From: Yinghuangia sp045039925
GTDB taxonomy: Bacteria > Actinomycetota > Actinomycetes > Streptomycetales > Streptomycetaceae
Length of the DNA stretch: 64,000 nt
Direction: 5' to 3'
NCBI GenBank assembly: GCA_045039925.1
Contig: CP108400.1
Location: 7,068,001-7,132,000, forward strand
A model generated the notes under the pieces. The model saw nothing but the letters and a program-made list of their open reading frames with translations. It was not told the DNA's origin and did not search any database. The stretch's first letter is position 1, and each line of letters starts with the position of its first letter. This document shows positions 16,864-25,920 of this stretch, in pieces. Made by a program: the position numbers and the translations under genes.

Positions 16864-17319
16864 ATGCCCCTCTGGGACAAGCTCAAGCAGTCCGTGCAAC
16901 AGATGCAGGCGCAGTTGACGGCACGGAAGGACAGCCTGACCGGCGATGCCTTCCGCGACGCGAGCATGGCCATGTGCGCTCTGGTGGCCGCCGCGGACGG
17001 GACCATCGACCCGTCCGAGACCCGCAGGGTGGCGCAGCTGATCGTCGACAACGAGGCGCTGCGCGATTTCGACAAGAACGACCTCCAGCGCCGGTTCCAC
17101 GACTACATCGACGTGTTGCGGCAGGACACCCGCTCCGGCAAGGCGCGGGTCATGAAGGACATCGCCGCCGTCAAGGGCAACCCGGACGAGGCGCACGCGG
17201 TCGTCCAGATCGGCATCGTCATCGGCGGCGCGGACGGCCGCTTCGACCCGACCGAGCGCGGGGTCGTCCGCGAGGCGTGCGTCGCGCTCGGCATCGCCCG
17301 CGCCGACTTCGGTCTCTAG
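16864..17319 (+). CDS. TerB-family tellurite resistance-like protein
   Basis: 151 residues, all-helical. ALVAAADGTIDPSETRR and a second acidic loop IGGADGRFDPTERGVV match the paired metal-binding acidic motifs of TerB. Cytoplasmic, linked in other bacteria to the Ter stress system; no other ter genes are nearby, so its role here is uncertain. Confidence 0.88.
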   Translation: MPLWDKLKQSVQQMQAQLTARKDSLTGDAFRDASMAMCALVAAADGTIDPSETRRVAQLIVDNEALRDFDKNDLQRRFHDYIDVLRQDTRSGKARVMKDIAAVKGNPDEAHAVVQIGIVIGGADGRFDPTERGVVREACVALGIARADFGL

Positions 17320-17343
17320 TGCGGTAACCACACCAGGCGTCGG

Positions 17344-17367
17344 CGGGGCGCCACGGCGGGCGCCCCG
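17344..17367. terminator. Hairpin between convergent TerB and YceI genes
   Basis: 9-bp stem (17344-17352 with 17359-17367), 6-nt loop, between two converging stop codons. Confidence 0.55.
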
Positions 17368-17396
17368 CGGTCGAACCCCGCGACGCGAAGGCGGGC

Positions 17397-18017
17397 TCAG
17401 GCGGCCTTCACGGCGGAGATGTCGAAGCTGAGCTTGACCTTCTCGCCGATCAGCACGCCGCCGGTCTCCAGCGCGGCGTTGTACGACAGGCCCCACTCGG
17501 TGCGGTCGATCGTGGTGCCGCCCTCGAACCCGACGCGGTCGATGCCGTACGCGTCGGTCGCGGTGCCGGTGTACTCCAGGTCCAGGACGACCGGGCGCGT
17601 CGTGCCCTTGATCGTGAGGTCGCCGGTCATGCGGTAGCTCTCCTCGCCGAGGCGCTGCGCCGACGTGCTGCGGAAGGTGATCTCCGGGTGGGCCTCGACG
17701 GCGAAGAAGTCGCCGGTACGCAGGTGTTCGTCGCGCTGGGCCTGGTTGGTGTCGACGCTCGCGACCTTGATGGTGATGGCGGCGGTCGACGCGGCCGGGT
17801 CGGCGCCGTCGAGGTGCAGAAGGCCCTCGTACTCGGTGAAGGAGCCGCGCACGTTGGTGACCATCGCGTGCCGCACCGAGAAGCCGATCGCGCTGTGCGT
17901 CGTGTCGATGACGTAGTTGCCGGTCAGGTGCGCCAGGTCGGGACCGGCGACGACGGCGACGGGCGAGCCGGTGGCGACGGCGGGGGACGACTTGGGGGTG
18001 CGGGAGAAGAGGCCCAT
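17397..18017 (-). CDS. YceI family polyisoprenoid-binding-like protein
   Basis: 206 residues. The lipocalin-like YceI fold is recognisable from YVIDTTHSAIGFSVRHAMVT, GSFTEYEG and EITFRSTSAQR. There is no signal peptide, typical of actinobacterial members, so it is probably cytoplasmic. The family binds isoprenoid or amphiphilic lipids; its task in actinomycetes is not settled. Two palindromes within 80 bp upstream of ATG 18017 suggest tight repression. Confidence 0.92.
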   Translation of the reverse strand: MGLFSRTPKSSPAVATGSPVAVVAGPDLAHLTGNYVIDTTHSAIGFSVRHAMVTNVRGSFTEYEGLLHLDGADPAASTAAITIKVASVDTNQAQRDEHLRTGDFFAVEAHPEITFRSTSAQRLGEESYRMTGDLTIKGTTRPVVLDLEYTGTATDAYGIDRVGFEGGTTIDRTEWGLSYNAALETGGVLIGEKVKLSFDISAVKAA

Positions 18018-18039
18018 GACTGAATCCTTGTCCGTGATT

Positions 18040-18053
18040 GTTGAACGTTCAAC
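18040..18053. promoter_or_regulatory. Palindromic operator GTTGAACGTTCAAC upstream of yceI
   Basis: Perfect 14-bp palindrome 22 bp upstream of the YceI start. A second copy lies 41 bp further upstream. The TTGAA-N2-TTCAA shape fits MarR-family operators. Confidence 0.65.
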
Positions 18054-18080
18054 CTGACCCCTGGACAGTACCTCGCTTTC

Positions 18081-18094
18081 GTTGAACTTTCAAC
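18081..18094. promoter_or_regulatory. Second palindromic operator GTTGAACTTTCAAC
   Basis: Differs from the 18040 site only in one central base. The 41-bp offset (about four helical turns) would place two dimers on the same DNA face. Confidence 0.6.
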
Positions 18095-18222
18095 TAGGGC
18101 ATTGTGGGGTGTGTGCGCCCCGGGCCCGGCGGGACACAGGGGGGCCATGTGGACCTTGTGACGCTTCGTGGGCGTGAGTACCCTGACCCGCCTGTCAGTG
18201 GTAGGTGATGGGGGGAACTCGC

Positions 18223-18963
18223 ATGGGAGCAGCCGATCTTGCGCAATACCGGCAGTTCGCGGAGCTGATCCGGCAGCGCATTCTCTCGGGGGAGTGGAAG
18301 CCCGGCTCCGCTCTCCCGCCGCCCGAGGAGCTGGCTCGGGACAGCGGGTGCGACGTCGGGATCGTCGAGGTCGCCCTGCGCGAACTCGCGGTGGAGGGGA
18401 TCGTCGAGGGCCGCCTGGGGGCGGGCGTGTACGTCACCGGGCTCACGCAGCGCGCGGTCACGCGCGTCATGCAGCCGGGCGGCGGCTCGGTCGCACCGGC
18501 GTTCGAGGACGGGCGGGAGACGGAGTACACCCACGAGACGACGACCGAGACCGCCGACCGCCACGTCGCCCAGCGCCTGGCGATCGACATCGGCGCGGAC
18601 GTCAGGAAGACCACGTACGAGTGCACGGCGGGCGGCCGCCCGTACGCGCTGATCACCAGTTGGGAGCCGCTGCGCCTCACGGCGGGCACCCCGATCGCGT
18701 TTCCGGAGCAGGGGCCGTTGGCGGGCCGGGGGGTGCTCGCCCGGTTCGCCGCGATCGGGCTCCCGGCGATCCGCGTCAACGAGGACCTGGTGCCGCGCGG
18801 CGTCACGACGGACGAGGCCCGCCTGCTCAACATCGCCCGGAGCGCGTTGGTGACCGTCGTCGAGCGGACCGTCTTCGGCGCGGAGCGCCCGCTGGAGGCG
18901 GCCGACACGGTGCTGCCGGCGCGCGTCGTCCAGCCGCACTACATCACGCGCCCGGACATCTGA
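18223..18963 (+). CDS. GntR family transcriptional regulator with UTRA-type domain
   Basis: 246 residues from ATG 18223. Earlier in-frame starts exist at 18205 and 18208, but GGGGGA lies 6 nt before 18223. An N-terminal GntR winged helix (YRQFAELIRQRILSGEWKPGSALPPPEELARDSG) is followed by a UTRA ligand-binding fold ending in HYITRPDI. Similar proteins respond to sugars or antibiotics. No obvious target is adjacent. Confidence 0.88.
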   Translation: MGAADLAQYRQFAELIRQRILSGEWKPGSALPPPEELARDSGCDVGIVEVALRELAVEGIVEGRLGAGVYVTGLTQRAVTRVMQPGGGSVAPAFEDGRETEYTHETTTETADRHVAQRLAIDIGADVRKTTYECTAGGRPYALITSWEPLRLTAGTPIAFPEQGPLAGRGVLARFAAIGLPAIRVNEDLVPRGVTTDEARLLNIARSALVTVVERTVFGAERPLEAADTVLPARVVQPHYITRPDI

Positions 18964-19003
18964 GACCGGGCCGCGGCCCGTCGCGGGGGCCGGACGCACG
19001 GCA

Positions 19004-19037
19004 AGTGGCCCCGCCCCGGGGAGGGGGCGGGGCCACT
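19004..19037. terminator. Bidirectional hairpin terminator
   Basis: 14-bp GC-rich stem (19004-19017 with 19024-19037), 6-nt loop, between the rightward GntR gene and the leftward membrane-protein gene. Confidence 0.8.
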
Positions 19038-19142
19038 GCGGTCCTGGTGGTCTTGGCGTTCGTCGCGCCAGGGTCTGCCGACGGCGACCGCAGGTCGGCG
19101 CCGCGTCGCGCGCGGCTACTCAGGCGCGCGCTACTGCGCGCG

Positions 19143-19670
19143 CTACGACGGGCCCATCTGGCTGCTGTCCCCGCCGCCGCGCGGCGACTGCTGCGGCGAG
19201 CCGGCCGCGTGCCGGTCGGCCGTGCCGCTGGCCCGCCACTCGGCCTCCTCCGTCATCGACATGGGCTCCCCGAGGCCCTGGGCGTCGTCCCAGCGCGCGG
19301 TCAGGGCGTACAGGACCACCAGGTCCAGCGCGATGACGATGGTGGACCAGACCGGGTGCGCGTCGAGGAAGCCGACCTGGCCGATGATGTTCAGGATCGC
19401 CAGGCCGATGGCGACGTACCGGGCCCAGCTCGCACCGGTCAGCAGGCCCATGCCGACCGCCAGCTGGACGGCCGCGAAGCACAGCATGATGACGCCCCAG
19501 GTGGTGTAGCTCCACACCAGGAGGTCGCCGGAAGTGGTCACGAAGTACCCGTCGCGGAACAGCGCGGTCAGGCCCATCATCAGGTTGAGGATGCCGAGCG
19601 TCAGCAGCGTGAACGCCGCGAAGGCCACCCATCCGGACCAGGCGTTGAACCCGCTTTTTGTGCGTGCCAT
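19143..19670 (-). CDS. Four-helix membrane protein (DUF7144-like)
   Basis: 175 residues from ATG 19670, preceded by GGGAG; a longer frame to 19733 lacks a ribosome site. Four transmembrane helices occupy about residues 14-135 (GWVAFAAFTLLTLGILNLMMG, WSYTTWGVIMLCFAAVQLAVG, YVAIGLAILNIIGQVGFL, TIVIALDLVVLYALTARW), then a hydrophilic tail. Streptomyces genomes carry many such paralogues of unknown function. Confidence 0.85.
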   Translation of the reverse strand: MARTKSGFNAWSGWVAFAAFTLLTLGILNLMMGLTALFRDGYFVTTSGDLLVWSYTTWGVIMLCFAAVQLAVGMGLLTGASWARYVAIGLAILNIIGQVGFLDAHPVWSTIVIALDLVVLYALTARWDDAQGLGEPMSMTEEAEWRASGTADRHAAGSPQQSPRGGGDSSQMGPS

Positions 19671-19821
19671 GGCGTGCTCCCAAGCAGCGGCCGGGAATGC
19701 CCGGCCTCGGTCGGCAGGCCGTGTGGCCTCCATTCATTCTCAAAGTAGTCCCGATTCACAACATATGCCCGTTTAGTCGGAATGTGCCGTGGTGCGGCCT
19801 CCGAGGTCCGGACATGGCGAC

Positions 19822-19848
19822 GGCCCGGCACCACGTGGGTGCCGGGCC
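19822..19848. terminator. Hairpin in the trxA downstream region
   Basis: 11-bp stem (19822-19832 with 19838-19848), 5-nt loop. It lies 270 bp after trxA and upstream of the membrane-protein promoter. Confidence 0.45.
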
Positions 19849-20087
19849 ATCGCTCCGATGACGCCTGGTCGCTCCGGGAGGGGTGGGCCAGGGGGTCCCG
19901 GTCGAGTAAGCGGGAGAAGCCCCGTCCACTTCTCGCGGACCCTGATTGCGCGGTGCACGGCCAACAAGGACCGCTACTCCGCGTCGTTCCTTTGCGGACT
20001 TCTCCCGTTGTCTCCAGTAGACCTCTGCCGGGCCCCGAGTGCAAAGGGATCAATCGCCGCTTTTCGTGCGCGACGCCCGCGGGAGCG

Positions 20088-20106
20088 CGGCGGCGGACCG
20101 CCGCCG
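20088..20106 (-). terminator. GC hairpin just after trxA
   Basis: CGGCGGCGG is followed almost at once by its complement, 15-30 bp past the thioredoxin stop. A wider imperfect pairing of flanking GC-rich bases extends the stem. Confidence 0.5.
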
Positions 20107-20120
20107 GCGGGTCGCGCGCC

Positions 20121-20537
20121 TCAGCCCTCGTCCGGGTGGTCCCCGTTGGCCGACTGGCCGGTGGCCTTGGCCTGCTCGGTCTGCGACTCGGCGACCTTGC
20201 GCTTGACCTCGTCCATGTCGAGGCCCTTGGCCTGCGAGATGAGGTCGACCAGCGCCGACTCGGGCAGCGCGCCCGGCTGCGAGTAGACCATCACGTTGTC
20301 GCGGACCAGCATGATCGTGGGGATCGAGCTGATCGAGAACGCGGCCGCGAGCTCGGGCTGCGCCTCGGTGTCCACCTTCGCGAAGACGACCTCGGGCTCG
20401 TTCTCCGAGACCTTCTCGAACGTCGGGGCGAACTGCCGGCACGGTCCGCACCATGCCGCCCAGAAGTCGATGACGGTCAGTCCGTCGCCCGCGACGACCT
20501 CGTCGAAGTTCTCCTTGGTCAGTTCGACCGTGGCCAT
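20121..20537 (-). CDS. trxA: Thioredoxin
   Basis: 138 residues. Thioredoxin fold with active-site WCGPC (Cys30, Cys33) and the cis-proline loop SIPTIMLV. Cytoplasmic disulfide reductant. The C-terminal ~30-residue charged extension beyond the usual ~107 residues is unusual for the core fold but common in actinomycete homologues. A GAGAGG ribosome site precedes ATG 20537. It is a lone gene; no reductase is adjacent. Confidence 0.93.
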   Translation of the reverse strand: MATVELTKENFDEVVAGDGLTVIDFWAAWCGPCRQFAPTFEKVSENEPEVVFAKVDTEAQPELAAAFSISSIPTIMLVRDNVMVYSQPGALPESALVDLISQAKGLDMDEVKRKVAESQTEQAKATGQSANGDHPDEG

Positions 20538-20805
20538 GTGCCTCTCCGTCCTGCGTGTCCGTCCTGCGTTGGATCATCCTTGGGGGATTGCCGACGAGCA
20601 GTGGAACCACGTGGCGGCGCCGCGCATTCCGGGTGCTCCCGGGCGCACCTGCCCACCATCGTGCCCCGATCGTGCGCGACGATGCGTCGGCGCGACGATC
20701 ACATCGCACCGGGCCGCACGCCTGTCACTTGCGCACCATAGGCTGTGCCGACACCCGACACAGCGTCACCGCTCGTGCGCCCCCGCAGCCCGAGGAGCCT
20801 CCGCC

Positions 20806-21066
20806 ATGCGCTATACCCGCCGCAGCGTCGTCAACCTCACCCCCGCCGAGCCGGGCTGGGACCTCGAGTTGACCCGGCCCGGTGCCGAATCGGCGCTCTG
20901 CCCGGTCATCGGATGGGCCGTCGTCGTGGTCGACACCACACCCGGCGGCGACGTCGAGACCGCGATAGAACCCGCCTTCGTCTACGAGGGCGCGGTCTTC
21001 ACACCGGGCGAATTCGCGCACGCGATCGGTGAGTTGGAGTACGCGCTCATCGAGCCTGAGGACTGA
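20806..21066 (+). CDS. Small conserved hypothetical protein
   Basis: 86 residues with a CGAGGAG ribosome site before ATG 20806. It reads MRYTRRSVVNLTPAEPGWDL and ends in a short acidic tail (LIEPED). No signal peptide, membrane helix or known motif was recognised; alternating hydrophobic segments suggest a small beta-rich fold. The ABC exporter pair begins 154 bp downstream, but linkage is uncertain. Confidence 0.65.
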   Translation: MRYTRRSVVNLTPAEPGWDLELTRPGAESALCPVIGWAVVVVDTTPGGDVETAIEPAFVYEGAVFTPGEFAHAIGELEYALIEPED

Positions 21067-21220
21067 GCACCCCGGCCGGGCGCCGTGCGGTGACAGGGCC
21101 GTCGCGAAAACGGTCCAAGAAACGGTCAAGTGCTCTCCCCGCCGCCAACTCCCTTGCAACGCCCGCCGATCTCTGCCAACTTGCGCGTTACCAAGATCGG
21201 CGGGACGCGACGGGGGACAC

Positions 21221-23113
21221 GTGCGCGATCGGTGCTATCTGCTTACTCTTCTGCGGCCGCTGGGCCCGCGTGTGATCGCGGGCCTGGCGGCCTTGATGCT
21301 TGTGGTGAGCGTGCTGCCCGCGGTCACCGCCGGGGCGATCGGCTGGCTGGTCGCCCGCGCCACCGTCGTCGTGCGCGACGACGCGGGTCTCACCGGCCTC
21401 ACCGCGCCGCTCGTCCTGGTGGCCGTCGCCCTGGTCCTGGACCTCGTCGCGCCCGACCTGCTCCAGGCGTTCCGCGACTGGGCCGCGCTGCGCGTCAACG
21501 GCGCGGTGCGGGCACGCGTACGCCGTGCGCTCTCCTCGCCCGCGGGCATCGCCCACGTCGAGGACCAGACGATGCGGGACGCCGCCGGAATGCCGGCCGT
21601 CGACACCGGGTCGATCAACCTGGGCACCGGCGTCGAGGGGCAACTGTGGCTGCTCGCCCGCTTCGTCGGCGCGGCCGCGGCCACCGCGCTGGTCGCGCTG
21701 TACTCGCCCTGGCTCGCGCTCTTCGTCCTCGCCTGCATGCTGGTGCAACGCGCCATCCTGGTCCGGCAGTACACCAAGGTCGTCCGCGAACTCCCCAAGA
21801 TGAACACCGCCAAGCGCGGCGCCGACTACTGGGAGCAGGTGGCGGGCGGCGCCCCCGGGGCGCAGGAGTCCCGCGTGTTCGGCTTCGGACCCTGGGCGAC
21901 CGGGGAGTTCGGCCGGCACGCGGACGCCCACGCCGACGTCATGCGCCGCCTGACGCAGTCGGCAATGCCCAGCCACTGGGCCGTCTTCGTCCTGTCCACG
22001 GTCGGCGCGGGGCTGCCCTTCGTCCTGATGACCATGTCGGCGCTCGACGGCGATCTCACGCCCGCACGGCTCGCGACGACGCTGGGCGGGGTGCTGGGGC
22101 TGGCGTCCATGGGGGTCATGGGGTTCGAGGCGGTCTACATCGCCGCCGCGCTGCGCCAACTCGCCGCGCTGCGCGTCGTCGACGGGTTGCTGCGGACCCC
22201 GGCGCCGGCCGCGCGGCATCCCGGGGGCGAGGGGCAGGACGGCACTTCGGCAGCCGCCGCCAAGGCCGCGCGCTCCCCGGGAGCGGGGGCGTCGGTGGTC
22301 TTCGAGGACGTGTGGTTCCGCTACCCCGGTACCGAACGCGACGTCCTGCGCGGCCTCGACCTGACGATCCCGGCGGGCGACTCGGTCGCGATCGTCGGTG
22401 AGAACGGCGTCGGCAAGACGACGCTGCTCAAGCTGCTGTGCGGGTTCTTCACCCCGACGCGGGGCCGCATCCTCGTCGACGGCGTCGACGTCAACGCCGT
22501 CCCGCCGGAACTGTGGCGGGATCAGATTGCGGTCGTCTTCCAGGACTTCGTACGCCTGGAGTTGACCGCGCGGGAGAACGTCGGGCTCGCGGCGCTGGGG
22601 CGGGGCGCGGCGGACGGTGCGGCACCGGACGCTGCCGCAGTGGAAGACATGGCACTGGAAGACGCAGCCCGGGCGGTCGGGATCCTCGAACGCATCGAAG
22701 CCCTGCCGGGCGGATGGGACACCGTGCTGTCGCCCGCCTACAAGGGCGGCGGCGACCTGTCGGGCGGGCAGTGGCAGCGCATCGCCCTCGCCCGCGCGCT
22801 CTACGCGGCGCGCGAGGGCGCCCGCATCCTCATCCTCGACGAGCCCACCGCCGCACTCGACGTGACCGCCGAGACGGAGTTGTTCGACCGCCTCATGGAC
22901 ACCGCCCAGGACCTCACCAACATCGTGGTGTCGCACCGCTTTTCCACGGTCCGCCGGGCGGACCGCATCGTCGTCCTGGACGAAGGCCGGGTGGCCGAGG
23001 ACGGCAGCCACCCGGAACTCATGGCGCTCGGCGGGACGTACCGGACACTCCACGAACTCCAGGCCGCACGCTTCCGCGACGAAGCCGCGCACGAGGAGGA
23101 GGACCGCACATGA
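21221..23113 (+). CDS. ABC exporter half-transporter, subunit 1
   Basis: 630 residues from GTG 21221, chosen because homology-like sequence begins there and GGGGGA is just upstream; the frame stays open further 5'. An N-terminal six-helix exporter domain is fused to an ATPase: Walker A GENGVGKTT, signature LSGGQWQRIALARAL, Walker B ILILDEPTAALD, H-loop SHRFSTV. The stop overlaps the next ATG (ATGA). Forms a heterodimeric type IV exporter with the next gene. Cargo (lipid, peptide or drug) is unknown. Confidence 0.88.
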   Translation: MRDRCYLLTLLRPLGPRVIAGLAALMLVVSVLPAVTAGAIGWLVARATVVVRDDAGLTGLTAPLVLVAVALVLDLVAPDLLQAFRDWAALRVNGAVRARVRRALSSPAGIAHVEDQTMRDAAGMPAVDTGSINLGTGVEGQLWLLARFVGAAAATALVALYSPWLALFVLACMLVQRAILVRQYTKVVRELPKMNTAKRGADYWEQVAGGAPGAQESRVFGFGPWATGEFGRHADAHADVMRRLTQSAMPSHWAVFVLSTVGAGLPFVLMTMSALDGDLTPARLATTLGGVLGLASMGVMGFEAVYIAAALRQLAALRVVDGLLRTPAPAARHPGGEGQDGTSAAAAKAARSPGAGASVVFEDVWFRYPGTERDVLRGLDLTIPAGDSVAIVGENGVGKTTLLKLLCGFFTPTRGRILVDGVDVNAVPPELWRDQIAVVFQDFVRLELTARENVGLAALGRGAADGAAPDAAAVEDMALEDAARAVGILERIEALPGGWDTVLSPAYKGGGDLSGGQWQRIALARALYAAREGARILILDEPTAALDVTAETELFDRLMDTAQDLTNIVVSHRFSTVRRADRIVVLDEGRVAEDGSHPELMALGGTYRTLHELQAARFRDEAAHEEEDRT

Positions 23114-24939
23114 ACATCACCTGGCGCGGCATAGCCGAGGGCGCCACCGTGCGACCGGTCCCGCTGCGCAGGCGCCTGGGCATCCTCCGCGACGCCGTCA
23201 CCCACGGCCGTCCCGGCCTCCTCCGCTCGGCCGCCGTGATGATCGTGCTGGTGAGCCTGGCCGGGGCCGCGACCAGCCTCACCCTCAAGGGCATGGTCGA
23301 CGGGGCCGCCGAGGGCGCCTGGGGATACGCCCTCACCTCGGCCGGCATCGCGGCCCTCGCGGCCGGCGTCAACGGCGCCTGCCTGCGCGTCTACGGCAAC
23401 ACCCACGACTCGCTCGCCGCCACCGTCGGCGCGCGCATCAACACCGAGACCGTCCGCATCGCGGGCGGCATGCCCGGCACCGACCATCTCGAACGCCCCG
23501 AGTACGCCGACCAGATCGCGCTGCTGCGCAAGGGCGGCGCCCCGCTGGTCCGGGCGGCATTCTCGATCGCCGACCTCGTCTCCCTGGCGGTACGCGTCCT
23601 CATCGCCGTCGCGCTGCTCGCCTGGGTCCACCCGCTGCTGGCGGTCGCGCCGCTGCTCGCGGTCCCGTCGGTGCTGCTCGCCGGCCGGGCGCAGGCACAC
23701 GTCGAACGGGCGGCGGTCGACGCGGCCGAGCACGTGCGTACCGCCGACCACCTGCACGGCCTGTTCACCCAGCCGACCGCCGCGATGGAGATGCGCGTCT
23801 TCGACTGCGCGGACGCCCTCGACCGCCGGGCCGACGAGGCATGGGCCCGGGCGGCGCGCATCCGCCTCAAGGGCGCGGTCCGCGCGTCCGCCACCGCCGT
23901 CGCCGGATGGCTCGTCGTCGCGGCCGGGTACGTGGCCGCCCTGCTCCTGGTCGTCGCCGAGGCCCGGGCGGGCCGCGCCACGCCCGGCGACGTCCTCCTC
24001 GTCGCCCAGGTCCTCGTGCAACTGCGCGGCAACGTCTCGGCCCTGGCGACCACGACGCGCCAGGTGAGCGCGGGGCTGCGCATGGCCGACCGGTACGCGT
24101 GGCTCGTCGACCGCGCGGCCGAGGAGCACGCCCGGTACGCCGGGACCGCCGCCGTCCCCGAAGGCCTGACCGCCGGCATCCGCCTGGAAGGCGTGCGCTT
24201 CGGCTACCCCGGGTCCACCCGTCCCGCGCTGGACGGCGTCGACCTCGTGCTCCCGGCCGGGCGTACCGTCGCCGTGGTCGGCGTCAACGGCGCCGGCAAG
24301 ACGACCCTGGTCAAGCTGCTGTGCGGATTCCACCGCCCGGACGCGGGACGCGTCACCGTGGACGGCACCGACCTCGCCGACCTGGACATCGCGGCGTGGC
24401 GCGCCCGGATATCCGGGACCTTCCAGAACTTCCTCCGGCTGGAGACGACCTTCCAGCACAGCGTGGGGGCAGGGCTGCCCGAGCGCATGGACGACCCCGC
24501 CGCGGTGACGGCAGCACTGCGGCGCGCCGACGCCGAGAGCCTGCTCGTGCGCCGGCCGGAGGGGTTGGCGACGCCGCTCGGCCGGTCGTACCGCGAAGGG
24601 GCCGAACTGTCCGGCGGGCAGTGGCAGAAGCTGGCCGTGGCCCGCGCGATGATGCGGCCGGCGCCGCTGCTGCTGGTGCTCGACGAGCCGACCGCCGCAC
24701 TCGACCCGGTCGCCGAGCACGCGTTGTACGAGCGGTACGTCGGCGCCGCCGCGCGCGTCCGCGAAAACGGCGGCACCGTGCTGCTCGTCTCCCACCGCTT
24801 CTCGTCGGTCCGGATGGCCGACCTGATCATCGTGCTGAACGACGGCGGCGTCGAGGACACCGGCACGCACGACGAACTCGTGGGACGGGACGGCAGCTAC
24901 GCGCTGATGTTCCGTCAGCAGGCGGCCGCGTTCGCCTGA
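23110..24939 (+). CDS. ABC exporter half-transporter, subunit 2
   Basis: 609 residues, same architecture as subunit 1: six-helix domain, then an ATPase with Walker A GVNGAGKTT, signature LSGGQWQKLAVARAM, Walker B LLLVLDEPTAALD and SHRFSSV. Starts inside the stop of subunit 1, indicating stoichiometric coupled translation. Its 3' end overlaps the convergent DMT-type gene by 25 bp. No RiPP precursor or tailoring gene was seen nearby. Confidence 0.9.
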   Translation: MNITWRGIAEGATVRPVPLRRRLGILRDAVTHGRPGLLRSAAVMIVLVSLAGAATSLTLKGMVDGAAEGAWGYALTSAGIAALAAGVNGACLRVYGNTHDSLAATVGARINTETVRIAGGMPGTDHLERPEYADQIALLRKGGAPLVRAAFSIADLVSLAVRVLIAVALLAWVHPLLAVAPLLAVPSVLLAGRAQAHVERAAVDAAEHVRTADHLHGLFTQPTAAMEMRVFDCADALDRRADEAWARAARIRLKGAVRASATAVAGWLVVAAGYVAALLLVVAEARAGRATPGDVLLVAQVLVQLRGNVSALATTTRQVSAGLRMADRYAWLVDRAAEEHARYAGTAAVPEGLTAGIRLEGVRFGYPGSTRPALDGVDLVLPAGRTVAVVGVNGAGKTTLVKLLCGFHRPDAGRVTVDGTDLADLDIAAWRARISGTFQNFLRLETTFQHSVGAGLPERMDDPAAVTAALRRADAESLLVRRPEGLATPLGRSYREGAELSGGQWQKLAVARAMMRPAPLLLVLDEPTAALDPVAEHALYERYVGAAARVRENGGTVLLVSHRFSSVRMADLIIVLNDGGVEDTGTHDELVGRDGSYALMFRQQAAAFA

Positions 24940-25844
24940 CCGCCGTCGCCGTCAGGGCCGCTGCCGCTGCCGTCCCGGCCGTGTTTGCCGCTGCCGTCGT
25001 CCGCGCCGGTATCGGGGTCGCCGCCCTCGCCGAACTTCGCGAGCGCCATCGCCCCGGCCACCGCGAGTACGAACCCGGCCACCGCGGCCACGGCGAACCC
25101 CGGCCGGCTGTGGTCGCCGAGGAAGAGGATGCCCACCGTGGCGGGCAGCACGGTCTCGCCCACGACCAGGGCCGCCGCGACGGCGGTGACCGCGCCGCCC
25201 TGGAGCGCCGTCGCGTAGATCAGCATCGTGACGGCGGCGGCCAGCGCCAGCGCCCAGGTCGCGGGGTTCTTCCACAGGTCGCGGACCGCCACGTCGGTGA
25301 GCACGCGCCCGGCGAGCGCGATCAGGCCGAAGCCGAACCCGGCGGTGAGCCCGAGCAGTCGCGAACGCCAGGGCTCCGGCCGCCGGGCCGCCCACACGCC
25401 GAGCAGGACGATCACCGCGACCGAGCCGAGCAGCGCGTACCGGAACGCGTCGCCCGTCTTCGCCGGCCCTTCGCGGCCCGCCGACAGGCCGAGCAGCGCA
25501 AGCCCGACGCACACCGCGAAGATGGCCCACCACTCGCGCCGTCCCAGGACGACGCCGAGCAGCGGGACCGCGACCACCGCCGTCACCGCGAGGTTCGCGG
25601 CCTGCGCCGCCTCCACGGCGAAGACCGGGAGCTCCGCGAGGGCCACCAGCTGCGCGGCGAACCCCGCGAGGTCGAGCAGCGTGCCCGCCACGAACGGCCA
25701 CTGCCGGAACACCCGGACCAGCAGCCGTGGGTCGAGCCCGCCGCCCTCCACCTGCCGCACGCGGCGGCTGCCGAGCGCCTGGAGGACGGTCGCGACCCCG
25801 TAGAAGAAGGCCGCCGCGACCGCGGCGAGCAACGAGACGATCAT
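24915..25844 (-). CDS. DMT/EamA-like multispanning membrane protein
   Basis: 309 residues with 9-10 helices, starting directly with a helix (MIVSLLAAVAAAFFYGVATVLQ), and a hydrophilic C-terminal tail rich in G, D and S. The repeated ~5-helix pattern and AALVVGETVLPATVGILFLGD resemble drug/metabolite transporters and the related NIPA-like group. Substrate is unknown. Convergent with the ABC exporter. Confidence 0.78.
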   Translation of the reverse strand: MIVSLLAAVAAAFFYGVATVLQALGSRRVRQVEGGGLDPRLLVRVFRQWPFVAGTLLDLAGFAAQLVALAELPVFAVEAAQAANLAVTAVVAVPLLGVVLGRREWWAIFAVCVGLALLGLSAGREGPAKTGDAFRYALLGSVAVIVLLGVWAARRPEPWRSRLLGLTAGFGFGLIALAGRVLTDVAVRDLWKNPATWALALAAAVTMLIYATALQGGAVTAVAAALVVGETVLPATVGILFLGDHSRPGFAVAAVAGFVLAVAGAMALAKFGEGGDPDTGADDGSGKHGRDGSGSGPDGDGGQANAAAC

Positions 25845-25920
25845 CCCGTCACGCTAGGCGTCGCACGCCCCCCGGCCCCGGCATGACACGTCCCCCAACC
25901 GGGGGCCCGACGCCGCCCGC

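Larger units (their letters stand above)
19671..20120. other. 450-bp intergenic region without a recognisable gene
   Basis: Contains an AT-richer promoter-like stretch near 19735-19785 (with CATATG) for the leftward membrane protein, a hairpin at 19822-19848 and a GC hairpin at 20088-20106. No convincing ORF or tRNA was found in 19850-20080. A small RNA cannot be excluded. Confidence 0.6.

Noticed and set aside
19850..20050. Possible tRNA or small RNA after trxA
   Set aside because: No cloverleaf or TPsiC-like arm could be drawn by eye; left as unassigned intergenic DNA.
21221..24939. RiPP or lantibiotic cluster around the ABC exporter pair
   Set aside because: No precursor peptide, cyclase, dehydratase or radical SAM gene lies nearby; the 86-residue neighbour lacks a leader or Cys/Ser-rich core.
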